From: Choristoneura fumiferana
Lineage: Eukaryota; Arthropoda; Insecta; Lepidoptera; Tortricidae
Direction of reading: 5' to 3'
Length of the DNA stretch: 64,000 nucleotides
NCBI RefSeq assembly: GCF_025370935.1
Contig: NC_133490.1
Span: 9,426,751-9,490,750, forward strand
The position numbers and the translations under genes were made by a program. Numbering within the stretch: the first letter of the stretch is position 1; each line of letters opens with the position of its first letter. Of this stretch, positions 20,335-31,225 are shown in pieces. Below the pieces are notes generated by a model that was given only the letters and a program-made list of their open reading frames with translations, was not told the DNA's origin and made no database searches.

Positions 20335-20596
20335 GGATATAACAACAATTGATATAATTTTCATTTGATATAATGCAATTTATCTTAAAAGCCAAACCTA
20401 TTTATATTCTTATTAATACGTAAAACAATTTATTTATTTATGAAGATAATAATAATAACAATAATTAATTCTTAATTAATAATAATTAATTAATAATTCG
20501 ATTTGATGTACTTTGGGTTAGGTTAGGTTAGGTTTATTTATAAAAAGTTTTGTGAAGCTCCTTTCCTTTGAAATTATACCAAATGTTGTTATATCC
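20335..20596. mobile_element. MITE with GGATATAACAAC ends (left arm)
   Basis: The ends GGATATAACAACAATTGATA and ACCAAATGTTGTTATATCC form imperfect inverted repeats around an AT-rich core. A short (TTAGG)3 run occurs at about 20517-20531. The mirrored copy is 61119-61390. Confidence 0.6.
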
Positions 20597-20639
20597 TTTG
20601 AAAATATATCCAAAGTTGTTATACCGAACATTATACACC

Positions 20640-20825
20640 CCAAAATTACATTTGATATTTACCATGAGCTTTACAGTGCCTAAAGGAAAACTTCATGCGG
20701 AAACTTGCCACTGAAAACCCAAAACCGACCCGCGTTGGAACTATGACCCAAGCCCTCTTATTTCAAGCGGAGGCACTATCCCTTTGCGACGTGTCTAGGC
20801 AGAGATGATGATAATGATGATTAAA
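20640..20825 (+). repeat. S2-related SINE 3' fragment (left arm)
   Basis: It carries decayed S2 blocks (TACCATGAGCTTTACAG, AAGGAAAACTTCATGCGG, CCCAAGCCCTCTTATTTC) and ends in a GATGATGATAATGATG tail. It mirrors 60900-61080. Confidence 0.6.
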
Positions 20826-21364
20826 TTAGCAACGGACGGTATTAACCTTTGCATTCCCCCTTACAATTCCTTGCCATTTATATTCGCTCACTATGCCCGT
20901 CCTTTTCTTACCACTTCAAAACAAAAGGGACGGGCATAGCTACAAAGTTGCCACTAACTTGACGTGCAGATATCATACAATTGTGGCATAAATACATAAC
21001 ATGTTTGTGTAATACATAATGACCGGCTAAAAAACTCGTATCTCAAAATCAAAGGTCTTTTTTAGTGAACTCTACGCTGTGTGCTTCAAGGTTTAGTTTG
21101 GTTTACATATTAGTTTGAGATACGAGCATTTTCAAAATAGTGACGGTTGGTTAAAGAAGCGTCTGCCAAGTGTCGCAAAAACTGTTGATAGGGAATTAAT
21201 TGTAAGCCATACAGGACGCTGTAGCGTCAGCAAGTTAAGGGGCTACCCGAAGTTTTCATCGATTTTTTGACAAGTTTTGAATTGTATCTCCTACTTTTGC
21301 ACTACAGATAGAATTATATCTTAAAGTTATCTTCAAGTTTTCCTTTCCTGTTTAGGTTAGCTTG

Positions 21365-21460
21365 AAAAGATCCCTTTTAGGGATAAGTTCGCCTTTGTAC
21401 TCTTTTGTTTTGTTGTTTTCTTTTTGTATTATTTTTGTGTTACATACATTGTATAGATAA
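21365..21460 (+). repeat. LINE 3'-end fragment (left arm)
   Basis: GGGATAAGTTCGCCTTTGTA followed by a T-rich stretch and TTACATACATTG is the same 3' end that occurs at 31135-31225 (+) and 32170-32285 (-). Confidence 0.5.
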
Positions 21461-21786
21461 TGGGTACGGAAACTTGTACGGAAACTTGGGCACTTGACCG
21501 CTTGTTTAAGCTAAAGTACTTCAGGGTTATTACAAAACTAACCTAACCCACACAGGGCTCTACAGGATAGTCTTCAAATATTATCCTGAATATTTCACGA
21601 TTTCAGAAAATCGTTCCTCTATAAATAGTTGGGAAATAAATGATTTGAAAAATATAAACAGCGTAAATCCAGGATCGTCTAGATTTATCCGTTCGTCCCA
21701 TCCGTTTGACAACATCTTAATTTCATGTCACGTCCCATGCCCCAATGACCTTCGATTTGAATTCCTTAGTTTTCTTTTATTTTTCG

Positions 21787-22050
21787 ACTGGATGGCAAAC
21801 GAGCAAGTGGGTCTCCTGATGGTAAGAGATTACCACCGCCCATAGACACCTGCAACACCAGGGGGATTTCAGATGCGTTGCCAACCTAGAGGCCTAAGAT
21901 GGGATGCCTCAAGTGCCAGTAATTTCACCGGCTGTCTTACTCTCCACGCCGAAACACAACAGTGCAAGCACTGCTGCTTCACGGCAAGATTAGCGACCAA
22001 AATGGTGGTAGCTATACGGGCGGACCTTGCACAAGGTCTTACCACCTGCA
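21787..22050 (-). repeat. Dispersed repeat R1, full copy (left arm)
   Basis: A minus-strand copy of R1 from the CGACTGGATGGCAAACGAGC end to the GGTCTTACCACCTGCAAA end. It interrupts a repeat whose uninterrupted paralog is at 13190-13310. It mirrors 59645-59912. Confidence 0.8.
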
Positions 22051-23029
22051 AATGCAAAATTTCTAATGTTTCTTTTAACTTATTATATTAACAATAACGG
22101 CTTTAAGTATGTACCTCACGGTATTAACCGCCAGTACCGAGTAACTAACGCCATCTAGCGATGTTTCGCCTGTCGAAAAACTTTCTCCGTAGAGCAATTT
22201 ATCAATATAACTTTTCCTGGTCGATAAAAATCATTTCGCCGTTTAACAACTAACTTTTGCTTTTTCTGCGGACGCTACCCAAGTTGACGAATTGAATTTT
22301 GATGAGTGGCGAGCTCATTACCATCGGCGCAGGCGGCGTTCCAAATTCAAAAATAAATGTCAATGGGAAACCACTGCAGTTTGCACATGTCAGAGGTCTT
22401 AGGGCGTTGGTAAAAAGCATGGTTTTGCGTAATACGGTATTTGACTATTTTGTTATAAATTAAAACAACACAATGCCTGTGATCGAATAGAGAAACAAAT
22501 TAAGCTACCTTTACAAATAACAAAGTTATAAAGGTTTGAAATTCAAGATGAGATAGAGAATGACATACTGGCATGTGACGTCACACGCCAGTACCGCCTA
22601 GGGCGTGCAAAACCGGAAGGTTTTCAAAACCGGTTTTGAATTGCGGTTTTGAGAGCCCAAAACCGGAAACCGGTTTTTTCCCCGGTTTTGGCAATGTTTT
22701 TAAATATTTTTTTATTATGGTAGTAATGGTAGAATTTGAACAATTAAATCATATTCTTAGATAGTTTATATACCCACAATAAAAAATATTTATGATAATT
22801 ACAGTATTAGTTTGGATTTATTACAATCTTTCAATATATATTATAATCAGAACATTACAACTGCATTAAAATTACTTTCTTAATTTCAATTACTTTCTTT
22901 ACTTTAATCTAAAATGAAATAACTACCCACCGAATAATTCGTTTTAAGTTTGTAGACGTATATCTATTTTAATTGAAAATAATAATGGTTAAAATACGCA
23001 GACAGACACATTTTAAGTAGGTTTAAATA

Positions 23030-23190
23030 AATCGAGGATATTCTGTCAGAACCAGATAAGTGCACAATATTAATTTTTATACGGTTTTGCTAGATAAATA
23101 AAGCAGAAAACATTGAGTATGCCTATATATGTAACTTTAAAAAAATTGCACTTATTCTGTTTTTCCAGAATACCCCCTCGAAATATGTAA
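23030..23190. mobile_element. MITE nested in hAT-like element
   Basis: The left side AAATCGAGGATATTCTGTC and the right side CCAGAATACCCCCTCGAA, with AGTGCAC and TTGCACTTATTCTG internally, match the TIR element at 16212-16380. Confidence 0.55.
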
Positions 23191-23277
23191 GATTATCGAT
23201 TACATTTATTTGCACATATCTAAGCCATACCACATATAAGTACTTTTTAATGTCATTGGTTGCACTTATAGTACTAC

Positions 23278-23640
23278 TAGCTTTTGCCCGCGGCTCCGCC
23301 CGCGTTGTATTCGGTTATCGCGCGCTGTTCCCTCGGGAACTGTTCATAATAAATAAATAAATAAATAATTCATTTATTGCATGAAAACGGGTACAGAGAG
23401 GTAAAAGGTAAAAATAAAAATAATTAAGTACATGACCGTAATCTACCATATTCATGGTGTACAATATTCAGATAATTCATCAATCAATCATTTTTTGTTT
23501 ATGTCACTCTCAGGTCCATAAACTATCTCTATGCCAAAAATCACGTCGATCCATCGCTCCGTTACGGCGTGAAAGACTGACAAACACACAAACATACAAA
23601 AACTCTTTCGCATTTATAATATTAGTATCGATAGGGTTTT
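23278..23640 (-). repeat. Repeat R7 interrupted by an insert
   Basis: The complement of R7 starts at 23278 (GCTTTTGCCCGCGGCTCCGC). It is broken at about 23345 by a segment with (AAAT)n and TTCATTTATTGCATGAAAAC, and resumes at about 23510 (CTCTCAGGTCCATAAACTAT) to 23635. It lies wholly inside the hAT-like element. Confidence 0.6.
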
Positions 23641-24439
23641 GCAATAGTCAGCCCTGTGTATCTTACGCACACATTGTCGCGTGTACAGACGTCGTCGTCT
23701 CGTCGTGCCTATATGTAGATTCAAGAACGCGTATTTTGTACGGCGTGGCCTGGCCATCCTGTGGTTGCGGGTGCATGCGAGGGTTACGGGCGGAGGTAGG
23801 AGTGTAAGTAGTATAGATAGGTTGCGTTCGGATTTTCGGATATTATTCGATGACTCAAAATTATATATTTCTTAGAGCGTTCGAAAAATCAAAATGTACG
23901 TCAATCAATTACAGAAAAACCGGAGGTAACTCCGGTTTTGTGATTCAAAACCGGTTTTGAAAAATCGGTAAATATTGTCCGGTTTCCGGTTTTCAGCAAA
24001 ACCGGAAAACCGGTTTTGCACGCCCTAGTACCGCCGTACTTGCTGCATAGAGAAAAGCGTTTGAGAAAGAGACAGGTTATATAGATTTTTCAAAAAAACA
24101 CTATAAATCCAATTTTCAACCGATTTCAGTTTTCTCTTCGCTAAACACTGTCTGTACATCTATATTTTCATAATAATATTATGAGATGGCAAATTCAGGA
24201 GTTGTCAAATACCGTATTTTGGGAACATTATTTAATTTTATTGTCGTTTACTTAACACTTAATACAAAATATCTTTTAAAGCTGGTGATATCTTACAGTA
24301 AGAGCCTAAAATCAACATTATGATTTAATTATTTTATTCTCAATAAGTAAAAAGCCTTGATGTTTCCTATCTCTAGCAGATATTTAGTCAATCAATGCTT
24401 AATATTTAATATGGTTTGGATTTTTATAGCGCTTATATT

Positions 24440-24620
24440 TTATTATAGCATTGGAGCGACTATCCCGTAGGAACTGTGCAGTTTTGGGGAATAAAACTAT
24501 CCTAAATCCTGCCTGGGGTCAGAAATTATCTCTATACTAAATTTCATATAAATCGGTTTAGCTGTTAGACCGGGAATTGATAACAGACAGATAGATACAC
24601 TGCACTGTTTTACTTTTGCA
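24440..24620 (+). repeat. Dispersed repeat R9 (LINE-tail type, left arm)
   Basis: ACTATCCCGTAGGAACTGTG, AAAACTATCCTAAATCCTGC, AATTTCATATAAATCGGTTT and a final GACAGATAGATA form a well-known insect LINE-tail block series. It mirrors about 58555-58700. Confidence 0.6.
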
Positions 24621-25654
24621 AAAGGATCCGTTGATCTATCTACTTGTTTGACGTAATTTATTTAAAAAAATATATAAAATTCACGCGTTAAATTTGAATT
24701 ATTTATAAACCATTTTAATAAAAGTGTAGGGGTTTAAATACCTAAAAAGGGGTTTAAAACCTTGATTCCTATATACGTCTCAGATATCCTCCCAAGACAG
24801 CCGCCTAATTTTTTTTTTTTTGTGTCTTAGTTTTAGTTAACAATTTCTACTAACATACTATGTAAGTGCCTTTACTAACACCTAATATGGATCTCATGGT
24901 CTCAAATAAACGGTTCTTTTTTTAATATATTTCCGTTGTCTTTATTTACGTTGTATCAAGAAGTATAAAAAAAGTCGTTGCAGAATTCCATGTTTGGATA
25001 TAGCAGTCAAAATTTTGGATCCTCCAACTTAATATGGCTCAAATCGGGGAATCATCGAAATTAATGCCTAAAATGACAGTTTTCTACGAACATGTGTTCA
25101 ACACACGTTCAAAGATTGTTTCAGTTTCGATAACACAGTTAATTTCACGACTGCAATATTTTCTCAATTTGGGATCGATTTCCGAAAAACCATAGTGAAT
25201 TTTCAATAAAACTACCTACCCTAAGAGAAAAAACATATTAGACCGAAGCAAATCGTCTTACAAATTTCCACTATTCCCATAAGTATCCCATAACTTACAC
25301 AAAGTTACCAACTAGCTCAAACCAATGCAAAACCACCTCTATGTAATCACAAATACGGATCATCCCACCTGTATACGAGACTTTGTAACTCACCACACAT
25401 TTCAGCACTGACTTGCTAACAGTTCACTGAAACTTGTGCTTTATTCCTTTATGTTAAAGTTGTGTTTTCAGTGGCTTAGGAAACTTCATGATTTTGGACA
25501 GTCAGTCTTATGACTGTCAATTTTTCTTGGTGTAAGATGTCCTTGATTTCCTGTCATTTGCGTCATGGGGTATTTATTGCTAGCTATTTGATGTGAAAGT
25601 ATTGTTAATTTATGGGAAATAGTAGGGGAGCTTACACTATGGGAACTAAAAAGT
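24621..25654. other. Left-arm spacer without recognisable feature
   Basis: AT-rich sequence mirrored at about 57590-58550. It has no coding pattern. Poly-T and poly-A runs near 24810 and 24925 are the only notable points. Confidence 0.35.
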
Positions 25655-26045
25655 CTCGGTAACCCGGTGGTTTGACCTATGGCCCTTCAAGCAGAAGATC
25701 GCGTGTTCGAATCCAGGCTCGCAACTCTGAGTTTTTCGAAAGTATTGTTTTCATTTTCAAATTTACCGCAAGCTTTACGGTAAGAGTAACATCGTTAGAA
25801 AACCTGCTCAAACCTGCGAAGCAAGGTGTGTGTGAAGTTGCCAATCCGCGCTGGACTCGCGTGGGAACTCAGCCCAAGGCCTGTACAGTCAAGTGCAAAA
25901 ATAAGTATCTATTCAAACCACTCAAAAATATGTTACTACGGCCTTATTGCGTCGGAATAAGACTCGGTGGTACTTTTTTTAGAAACTTTGAATAAGTTCA
26001 TATTTTTACACTTGACTGTACCTAGCAGTGGGACGTATATAGCCT
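25655..26045 (+). repeat. SINE S2 carrying a nested mariner-type MITE (left arm)
   Basis: The S2 head and body (GGTGGTTTGACCTATGGCCC, GTGTTCGAATCCAGGCTCG) are split after CCAAGGCCTG. The 133-bp MITE 25886-26018 (CAGTCAAGTGCAAAAATA to TATTTTTACACTTGACTG, TA on both sides) is inserted, and S2 resumes at GCAGTGGGACGTATATAGCC. The same nested arrangement occurs in the right arm (MITE at 57209-57337), so it predates the separation of the arms. Confidence 0.8.
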
Positions 26046-26547
26046 GGGTAATAATGTAAATGTCCCAGTGTTCGCCACTTTAATGCCCAATAGATGATAC
26101 CCTACTAATAAATCTACTGCTAATATAATGAGAATAAATCTAATTGTACTTACTTATCAATAAATGGAGTATTATCAAATATTAGGTAAGTCAAATTATG
26201 TAAAAATTATCAGCTACAATACAACCCACTACGGGATCTTGGACGAAAATATATAGAACAGCTTTAAGAATACCGTCTGAAAGCGAGCTTTAAGCTAGTA
26301 TGGAATGAAATATAAGAGTACTTAATAATGGCACGAATTCAGCGACATTTGGGGTCGCTAATGTCGTCATCAAACGCAGGGGACATCCCGAGCTACAGTT
26401 AACCGTTGTTGAATTGTTAATTTGTTTAATGAGTTTGTTAAAACTTTGTACAAAATGTTAAAAAGTTTAAGGTTCAGTGGCGAGGCACCGTAACAATTTG
26501 ACCGATGGTTTTTTTTTGACATTCGTAAGTGCCTGTTATAGGCTAAA

Positions 26548-26640
26548 TTCATCATCATCATCCCAGCCTATATACGTCCCACTGCTGGACACAGGCCTCC
26601 TCTCAAAATGAGAGGGCTTGGGCCGTAGTTGATGACGGCC
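26548..26640 (-). repeat. SINE S2 3' fragment (left arm)
   Basis: The complement of the S2 3' end begins TCATCATCATCCCAGCCTAT and runs to GCTTGGGCCGTAGTT. It mirrors 56215-56310. Short open frames here are artefacts. Confidence 0.7.
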
Positions 26641-26714
26641 TATGTCGGATGTGATAATGGTGATGATGACAGAGCGCTGTATGCTCGCTGCGTAAAGTAT
26701 ACACAGTATAATTG

Positions 26715-26930
26715 CTCGCAAACGTTTAAAAGTTCAATACCTCAAAAACGGCTGAACCGATTTTGATGAAACATGTCTAAGAACCATCGCTAGAAAATCA
26801 GGTTTCAAATAAATAAAACCGCATTCAAATCGGTCAACCCGTTTAAGAGCTACGGTGCTACAGACAGACAGACAGACATAGCGATCAAACTTATAACACC
26901 CCTTTTTTTGCGTCGGTGGTTAATAAATAA
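26715..26930 (+). repeat. Dispersed repeat R2 (left arm)
   Basis: It carries the R2 blocks from TCAATACCTCAAAAACGGCT to TTTGCGTCGGTGGTTAATA. The GACAGACAGACAGACATA-type run is longer than at 5535. It mirrors 55930-56130. Confidence 0.75.
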
Positions 26931-26944
26931 AGCATTACGTACCT

Positions 26945-27235
26945 ACTAAATACGTAGCCCTGGAGCCTAGTGGTTTGAATAATGGCCTCTCAAAGGGTTG
27001 TGGGTTCGACCTAGGCTCGCACCTCAAAGTTCTTCGGAATTCATGTGTGAAATTACATTTGAAACTTACCATGCACTTTACGATGAAGGGAAACATCGTG
27101 AGGAAACCTGCACATGATCAGAAAAATCGATGTTGTGTGTAGAGTTCCCAATCGCAATGGACACGCGTCATTCCATTCCGCCAAGCCCTCTCATTCCAAG
27201 AAGAGGCCTTTGCCCAGCACTGGGATGTATTCCAA
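26945..27235 (+). repeat. SINE S2 copy (left arm)
   Basis: The head GGAGCCTAGTGGTTTGAATA and B-box-like GTGGGTTCGACCTAGG are followed by the S2 body and CCCAGCACTGGGATGTATTC. It mirrors 55640-55910. Confidence 0.75.
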
Positions 27236-27460
27236 GATACTGTATACATTTGATCATGACGTTCCGTGAGTTTGAAAGAGCATGTACATTATACAGTTAA
27301 CAAAACTAAACGCCGCTAACTATGGTTGTCGTTGTATCTACCTACGGCAGGTGAATGCGCACGCAATTATAAAATACTGTCGCCAGCATTAACATGTGTG
27401 GCCACAGAGTTAGAGGTATTGGTGCTGGTAGAATAATAAGTTCCTGATAACAAATAATAT

Positions 27461-27700
27461 TACAATACAATACAAATACTCTTTATTGTACACAAGAAAT
27501 AGTAGCGATTAAAGGAGAACCAACAGCTTAAACAGCAATATGATTATGACAATAGTGACACATAGCCAATTACAGGATCCCACAGACGATAGTCTCAAAA
27601 TACAAGCTTACAAGTTTATTATACAAGCTGTATTTGCTCACTGTACTTTTATTGTCTTGTCATCCAACCTATAGTTATAATGTGCACCAAACTTAAAGTC
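27461..27700 (-). repeat. LINE 3' end (left arm)
   Basis: On the minus strand the end reads TTCTTGTGTACAATAAAGAG followed by TATTTGTATTGTATTG. That is a polyadenylation-like AATAAA and a TTGTA-repeat tail like the tail at 30150-30190. It mirrors about 55200-55410. Confidence 0.6.
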
Positions 27701-27909
27701 AATCCGTCCATTAGAAGTTGGTTATAATGAACTTACGAGTATAAGATATGATCCAAAAAAACAAACAGGATAAGTTTTAACAACCTGTAAAAAATACATA
27801 TAAACAGCTCTTTATACTTAAATTAACGTTTTGATTTTGATATTTCATTATAAATGAACCTCCTACAGTTGAAAGAAAATCTAAGAATTTTACAAAATAA
27901 TTTCGTTTA

Positions 27910-28010
27910 ATTTTTTTTATTCGACTAGATGGCAAACGAGCAAGTGGGTCTCCTGATGGTAAGAGATCACCACCGCCCATAAACATCTGCAACACCAGGG
28001 GTATTGCACG
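27910..28010 (-). repeat. R1 partial copy (left arm)
   Basis: A minus-strand R1 end from CGACTAGATGGCAAACGAGC to CATCTGCAACACCAGGGGTA. No clear counterpart is seen in the right arm near 54965, so it is a possible further private insertion. Confidence 0.6.
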
Positions 28011-28218
28011 TACTACGTTTATACCTCATAATTGTTATGTGGTCATAATTGTTGTATTAAAAGCGCTTTTGTACGTGTCCCTAGACTTAAAGAATTTTGG
28101 GATTGTAAATCCTGATCCCGTGAAACATCACGATAAAAATTAATCAATGCGTTATTCTCAAAATCTTGCTATATCTATACCAAGTTTTAAATGTTCCATA
28201 AATTTAAAAAATCATGTA

Positions 28219-28363
28219 CAGTCAAGGGCAAAGATATCGACACAGCCAAAGTTGCAAAAATATGTATACCTACACGACTTTATGCACAAAACATTAAAGC
28301 CATATGCCATATGTATACATATTTTTGCAACTTTGGCCGTGTCGATATCTTTGCCCTTGACTG
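28219..28363. mobile_element. Mariner-type MITE, private to left arm
   Basis: The long inverted repeats (CAGTCAAGGGCAAAGATATC at the left end, GATATCTTTGCCCTTGACTG at the right end, each about 45 bp) are flanked by TA on both sides. The total is 145 bp and non-coding. The right arm has the uninterrupted target with a single TA at 54757-54758. The related element at 25886 shares the CAGTCAAG end. Confidence 0.85.
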
Positions 28364-28939
28364 TACCTACTAAGACAAGACAGTCTTTGATTAATAGGTA
28401 CACATGGGCTACTTTTTACAGTGGAAAGTGCAAAATTACCGTGAAGCTTAGACAAAATTGCAGTTAACAGCTAGTTATTTCTAAAACTACTGCTAAAAAA
28501 TCTTGAAAACAGCAATTTCATAAATAAATCCAATAATTTGACAACCGCTCCCGCTGCCGCTCCGCTCATGGCCCCGCTCGTTTCGCAGCCCGGCGCACGC
28601 GCACGTTGTAATTTAGCATTTTATAACAATCTTCATTTGCGGCCGTTAAGCGCCGCTATCAACTGGCTGCTTGCAATTATTTATTATCAGAAATTAACAA
28701 GAGGGCAAGTTAGTTAGGAATTAAGTCGGTTAGTTCCGTTGATCAAACAAACTAGGGGCTCTGTGAGCTTTCTGTTGCTTTCTGTTGTTGTTGTTGTTTT
28801 TCGACAATGGTTCTGCCATTTAAAAAAAAAACGAAAAACTGAATTGAAGTAAAAACCACTATAGTTATCCCAATCTATACATATATGTCCCGCTGCTGGG
28901 GCTGGGGTGTTTAAGTGGTTTTGTACTAAAAGTCTATTT

Positions 28940-29130
28940 TTATTTATTTATTCGACTGGATGGCAAACGAGCAAGTGGGTCTCCTGATGGTAAGAGATCA
29001 CCACCGCCCATAAACATCTGCAACACCAGGGGTATTGCAGATGCGTTGCCAACCTAAAGGCCTAAGATGGGATACCTCAAGTGCCAGTAATTTCACCGGC
29101 TGTCTTACTCTCCACGCCGAAATTCAAAAC
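28940..29130 (-). repeat. R1 partial copy (left arm)
   Basis: A minus-strand R1 from CGACTGGATGGCAAACGAGC to CTTACTCTCCACGCCGAAA. It is truncated relative to full copies. It mirrors 53968-54140. Confidence 0.75.
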
Positions 29131-29164
29131 CAAAAGACTAAATCTTTTGGGCTCCACAGAAAAC

Positions 29165-29310
29165 CAGCGTTGCTGCACATAATGTGCGGCAACACATGCT
29201 GAGTGGAGACCCTTTTTGGTATCCTGCCGTGTCACCAAGTAACATAGTTTTAGTGCTAGTTTTAGTCTTAGTTTTAGGTGGTACTTATGGAGCCAAAATA
29301 AACCTTTCTT
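29165..29310 (+). repeat. LINE 3'-end repeat (left arm)
   Basis: CAGCGTTGCTGCACATAATG, GGCAACACATGCTGAGTGG and TTTTAGTCTTAGTTTTAGG lead to AATAAACCTTTCTTTCTTTC. The AATAAA and pyrimidine-rich end suggest a retroposed 3' end. It mirrors about 53090-53250. Confidence 0.5.
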
Positions 29311-29569
29311 TCTTTCTAAATATGACTTCCACTGTATTCATAAATGGGGGGAAGTCTGCAATTTTCCATGCGCTTAGTCTTTATAATAGTTTTAATCTTT
29401 ATACATCGTTTTCACGCTATCTGACTTAATTATTACATCAAAAAGTTAACGCTTTGAGCATAGCCTTTATCGTGAAATCGGTTAAAGCAATTTATAAGTT
29501 AATTGATATTTAATGTATTTTCTTTCTTTCTTTTGTTTATTTCTTTAATGTAGCGCCTCTTTAAGGGTA

Positions 29570-29935
29570 CTACATACTTACGTACATCTGACCTGAAACT
29601 CTTGGATTATTAATACTAAAATACTACCAAATTCTTTAATAAAAAGGATGGTAGTATGAATAATAGAATTAATTCCATTAGTATATTACCACTAAATAAA
29701 TTAAAGTAAATTAAATTGTTGTTATTTGTATCTACCTACCTATTTGGATTTGTTGTCTATGTGTATTGTATAAATGGTTATGTATTGTTGACGTTGCTGT
29801 AATGCAAATAATGTAAATTCACCACCTGTACCCTTAGTGTAAGTTTTCGTTTACCAAATACGTCTCGATAACGTTCGCGTTAAAATCTCAATATGTATGG
29901 AACACGAACATCGCAAACGTTCCGCTAGAGCTGTT
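29570..29935. other. Segment of about 370 bp private to left arm
   Basis: The right arm passes directly from GTTTGCATAAAAGGCGCTAC (about 52852-52871) into the flank that corresponds to left-arm 29569. It therefore lacks this segment, including one half of the inverted-repeat element at 29831-30011. A deletion in the right arm is the likelier direction, because it cuts through that element. Confidence 0.6.
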
Positions 29936-30011
29936 CGTGTTTGCATACAAATGAGATTTTAACGCGAACGCGATCGAGACGTATTTTGTAACCGAAAACT
30001 TACACTAAGGG
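29831..30011. mobile_element. MITE with CCCTTAGTGTAAG ends (left arm)
   Basis: CCCTTAGTGTAAGTTTTCG with AATACGTCTCGAT at the left is repeated in inverse at the right (ATCGAGACGTATTTTG, CGAAAACTTACACTAAGGG). The total is 181 bp and non-coding. The right-arm counterpart (52742-52866) is truncated. Confidence 0.7.
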
Positions 30012-30049
30012 CACTGCTAAATTTTATTCCTCACTTCTCCATCCATTCC

Positions 30050-30190
30050 ATTGTAAAGGTTGCCTGGAAGAGATCGCTCTGAAGCGATAAGGCCGCCTAT
30101 TGCTTACCTCAGAAAGTCTCTGTGTATATACCTGTTTTCTGTACTGCTTGCTATGTATTGGAGTGCAATAAAGAGTTATTGTATTGTATA
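30050..30190 (+). repeat. LINE 3' end (left arm)
   Basis: GGAAGAGATCGCTCTGAAGC, GATAAGGCCGCCTATTGC and GAGTGCAATAAAGAGTTATT are followed by a TTGTATTGTAT tail, a 3' end I recognise from lepidopteran non-LTR elements. It mirrors 52555-52700. Confidence 0.65.
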
Positions 30191-31124
30191 TTAGATAATT
30201 GTTAAAAATTTAATTAAAATTAAATTTAAATTAAATTAAAAATTAAATGCTGACTGAGCTGGGACAATGCATACTTGTGACTTCCCAAATAAGCATGCTC
30301 TTTTCTAGCTCGACTGTTTTTTTTTCTTTTTATTGCTATGTGGTCATACATATAGACTTTATTCACAATGCGCGCTGATTTTGTTAGTTCACAGTCCACA
30401 AGTATTAATTAAGCTATTTAAAGTCAACTCCATTATGATACTTGTTTCAAATTTGACTTCCAAAATGGCGTCATCACTGTGCACGTTGAATACGTCACCC
30501 TCCTGGAGGTGACGTGAATTAATAGAGAGGGTAAGGGACATTAATACACCCCCACTTCACTTTATCGAAGAAATGTATGACATGGTGAACTAGTTTTTGG
30601 TGTAGAGTGGCGAAGAAAGCAGTGAATTGGTCAAGTAAGTCACGGATAAGCGTACTGGGCTCGACATACTACTTAGTTGCCAGTACTTATTAGGAACGAG
30701 TAGGAAGTGATAAAAAAATGTTTCTTTTACAAGTATATCCCATTTAATTTGAGGAGAAGAAAAAAATATTTTTATAAAAATCTATTGGATATCAATTATG
30801 CATTTTATCCATTAAACAGATGAGTGAAAATCGTATTAACGGCATTTTTCACTATAACCTAAGTAGCCTAACTACATTTCTTCTTTTTTTTATTTTCAAA
30901 CATAAAATTTACTTATTCGAACTTATAAGAATTATATGACTGTTTATAGTTTCTTTTTGTTAAATTTTAGAGTTGCGCTGTGTGTAAGTAACCGCCACTC
31001 GACACAATAACCACATAAAGGTATTTGTATCTACGAGTACCAATTCAATATACTCACTAGAAGCTGATAAAATCCGGCTTTCCACAAAATAACAATTCTC
31101 ATCCACTCCAAGGTTGACTGGTAC
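30191..31124. other. Left-arm spacer without recognisable feature
   Basis: AT-rich sequence mirrored at about 51480-52550, apart from the SINE present only on the right at 51651. No coding pattern is seen. Confidence 0.35.
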
Positions 31125-31225
31125 AGATGTCTTAAAGGGATAAGTTCGCCTTATTATATCTCATTGTTTGTCAATTGTGTTTGTTTACTTATTTTGTACA
31201 ATAAAGAGTTTACATACATACTTAC
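31125..31225 (+). repeat. LINE 3' end (left arm)
   Basis: AAGGGATAAGTTCGCCTTAT, then TTGTTTGTCAATTGTGTTTG and GTACAATAAAGAGTTTACAT with a TACATAC tail. The same 3' end in reverse lies at 32170-32285. It mirrors 51355-51450. Confidence 0.65.

Larger units (their letters stand above)
22599..24027. mobile_element. hAT-like DNA transposon, private to left arm
   Basis: The termini TAGGGCGTGCAAAACCGG and CCGGTTTTGCACGCCCTA are perfect inverted repeats. They are flanked by an 8-bp direct repeat GTACCGCC (22591-22598 and 24028-24035), the target-site duplication length and TAGGG-type end of the hAT superfamily. Subterminal CCGGTTTT motifs recur many times on both sides. The right arm has a single GTACCACC at the matching site (about 59112-59119), that is, an unoccupied target. 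The 1429-bp interior encodes no transposase, so the element is non-autonomous, and it hosts nested repeats. Confidence 0.85.

Noticed and set aside
20517..20531. Interstitial telomere repeat (TTAGG)n
   Set aside because: Only three units inside a MITE. Too short to indicate a telomeric fusion.
28191..28403. Open frames on both strands
   Set aside because: They lie in the long inverted repeats of the 145-bp MITE, so each strand reads nearly the same sequence.
29184..29429. A small hydrophobic protein gene with a VLVLVLVL stretch
   Set aside because: The stretch is the translation of a TTTTAGT-type simple repeat in a LINE 3' end. It occurs in both arms as part of the repeat.
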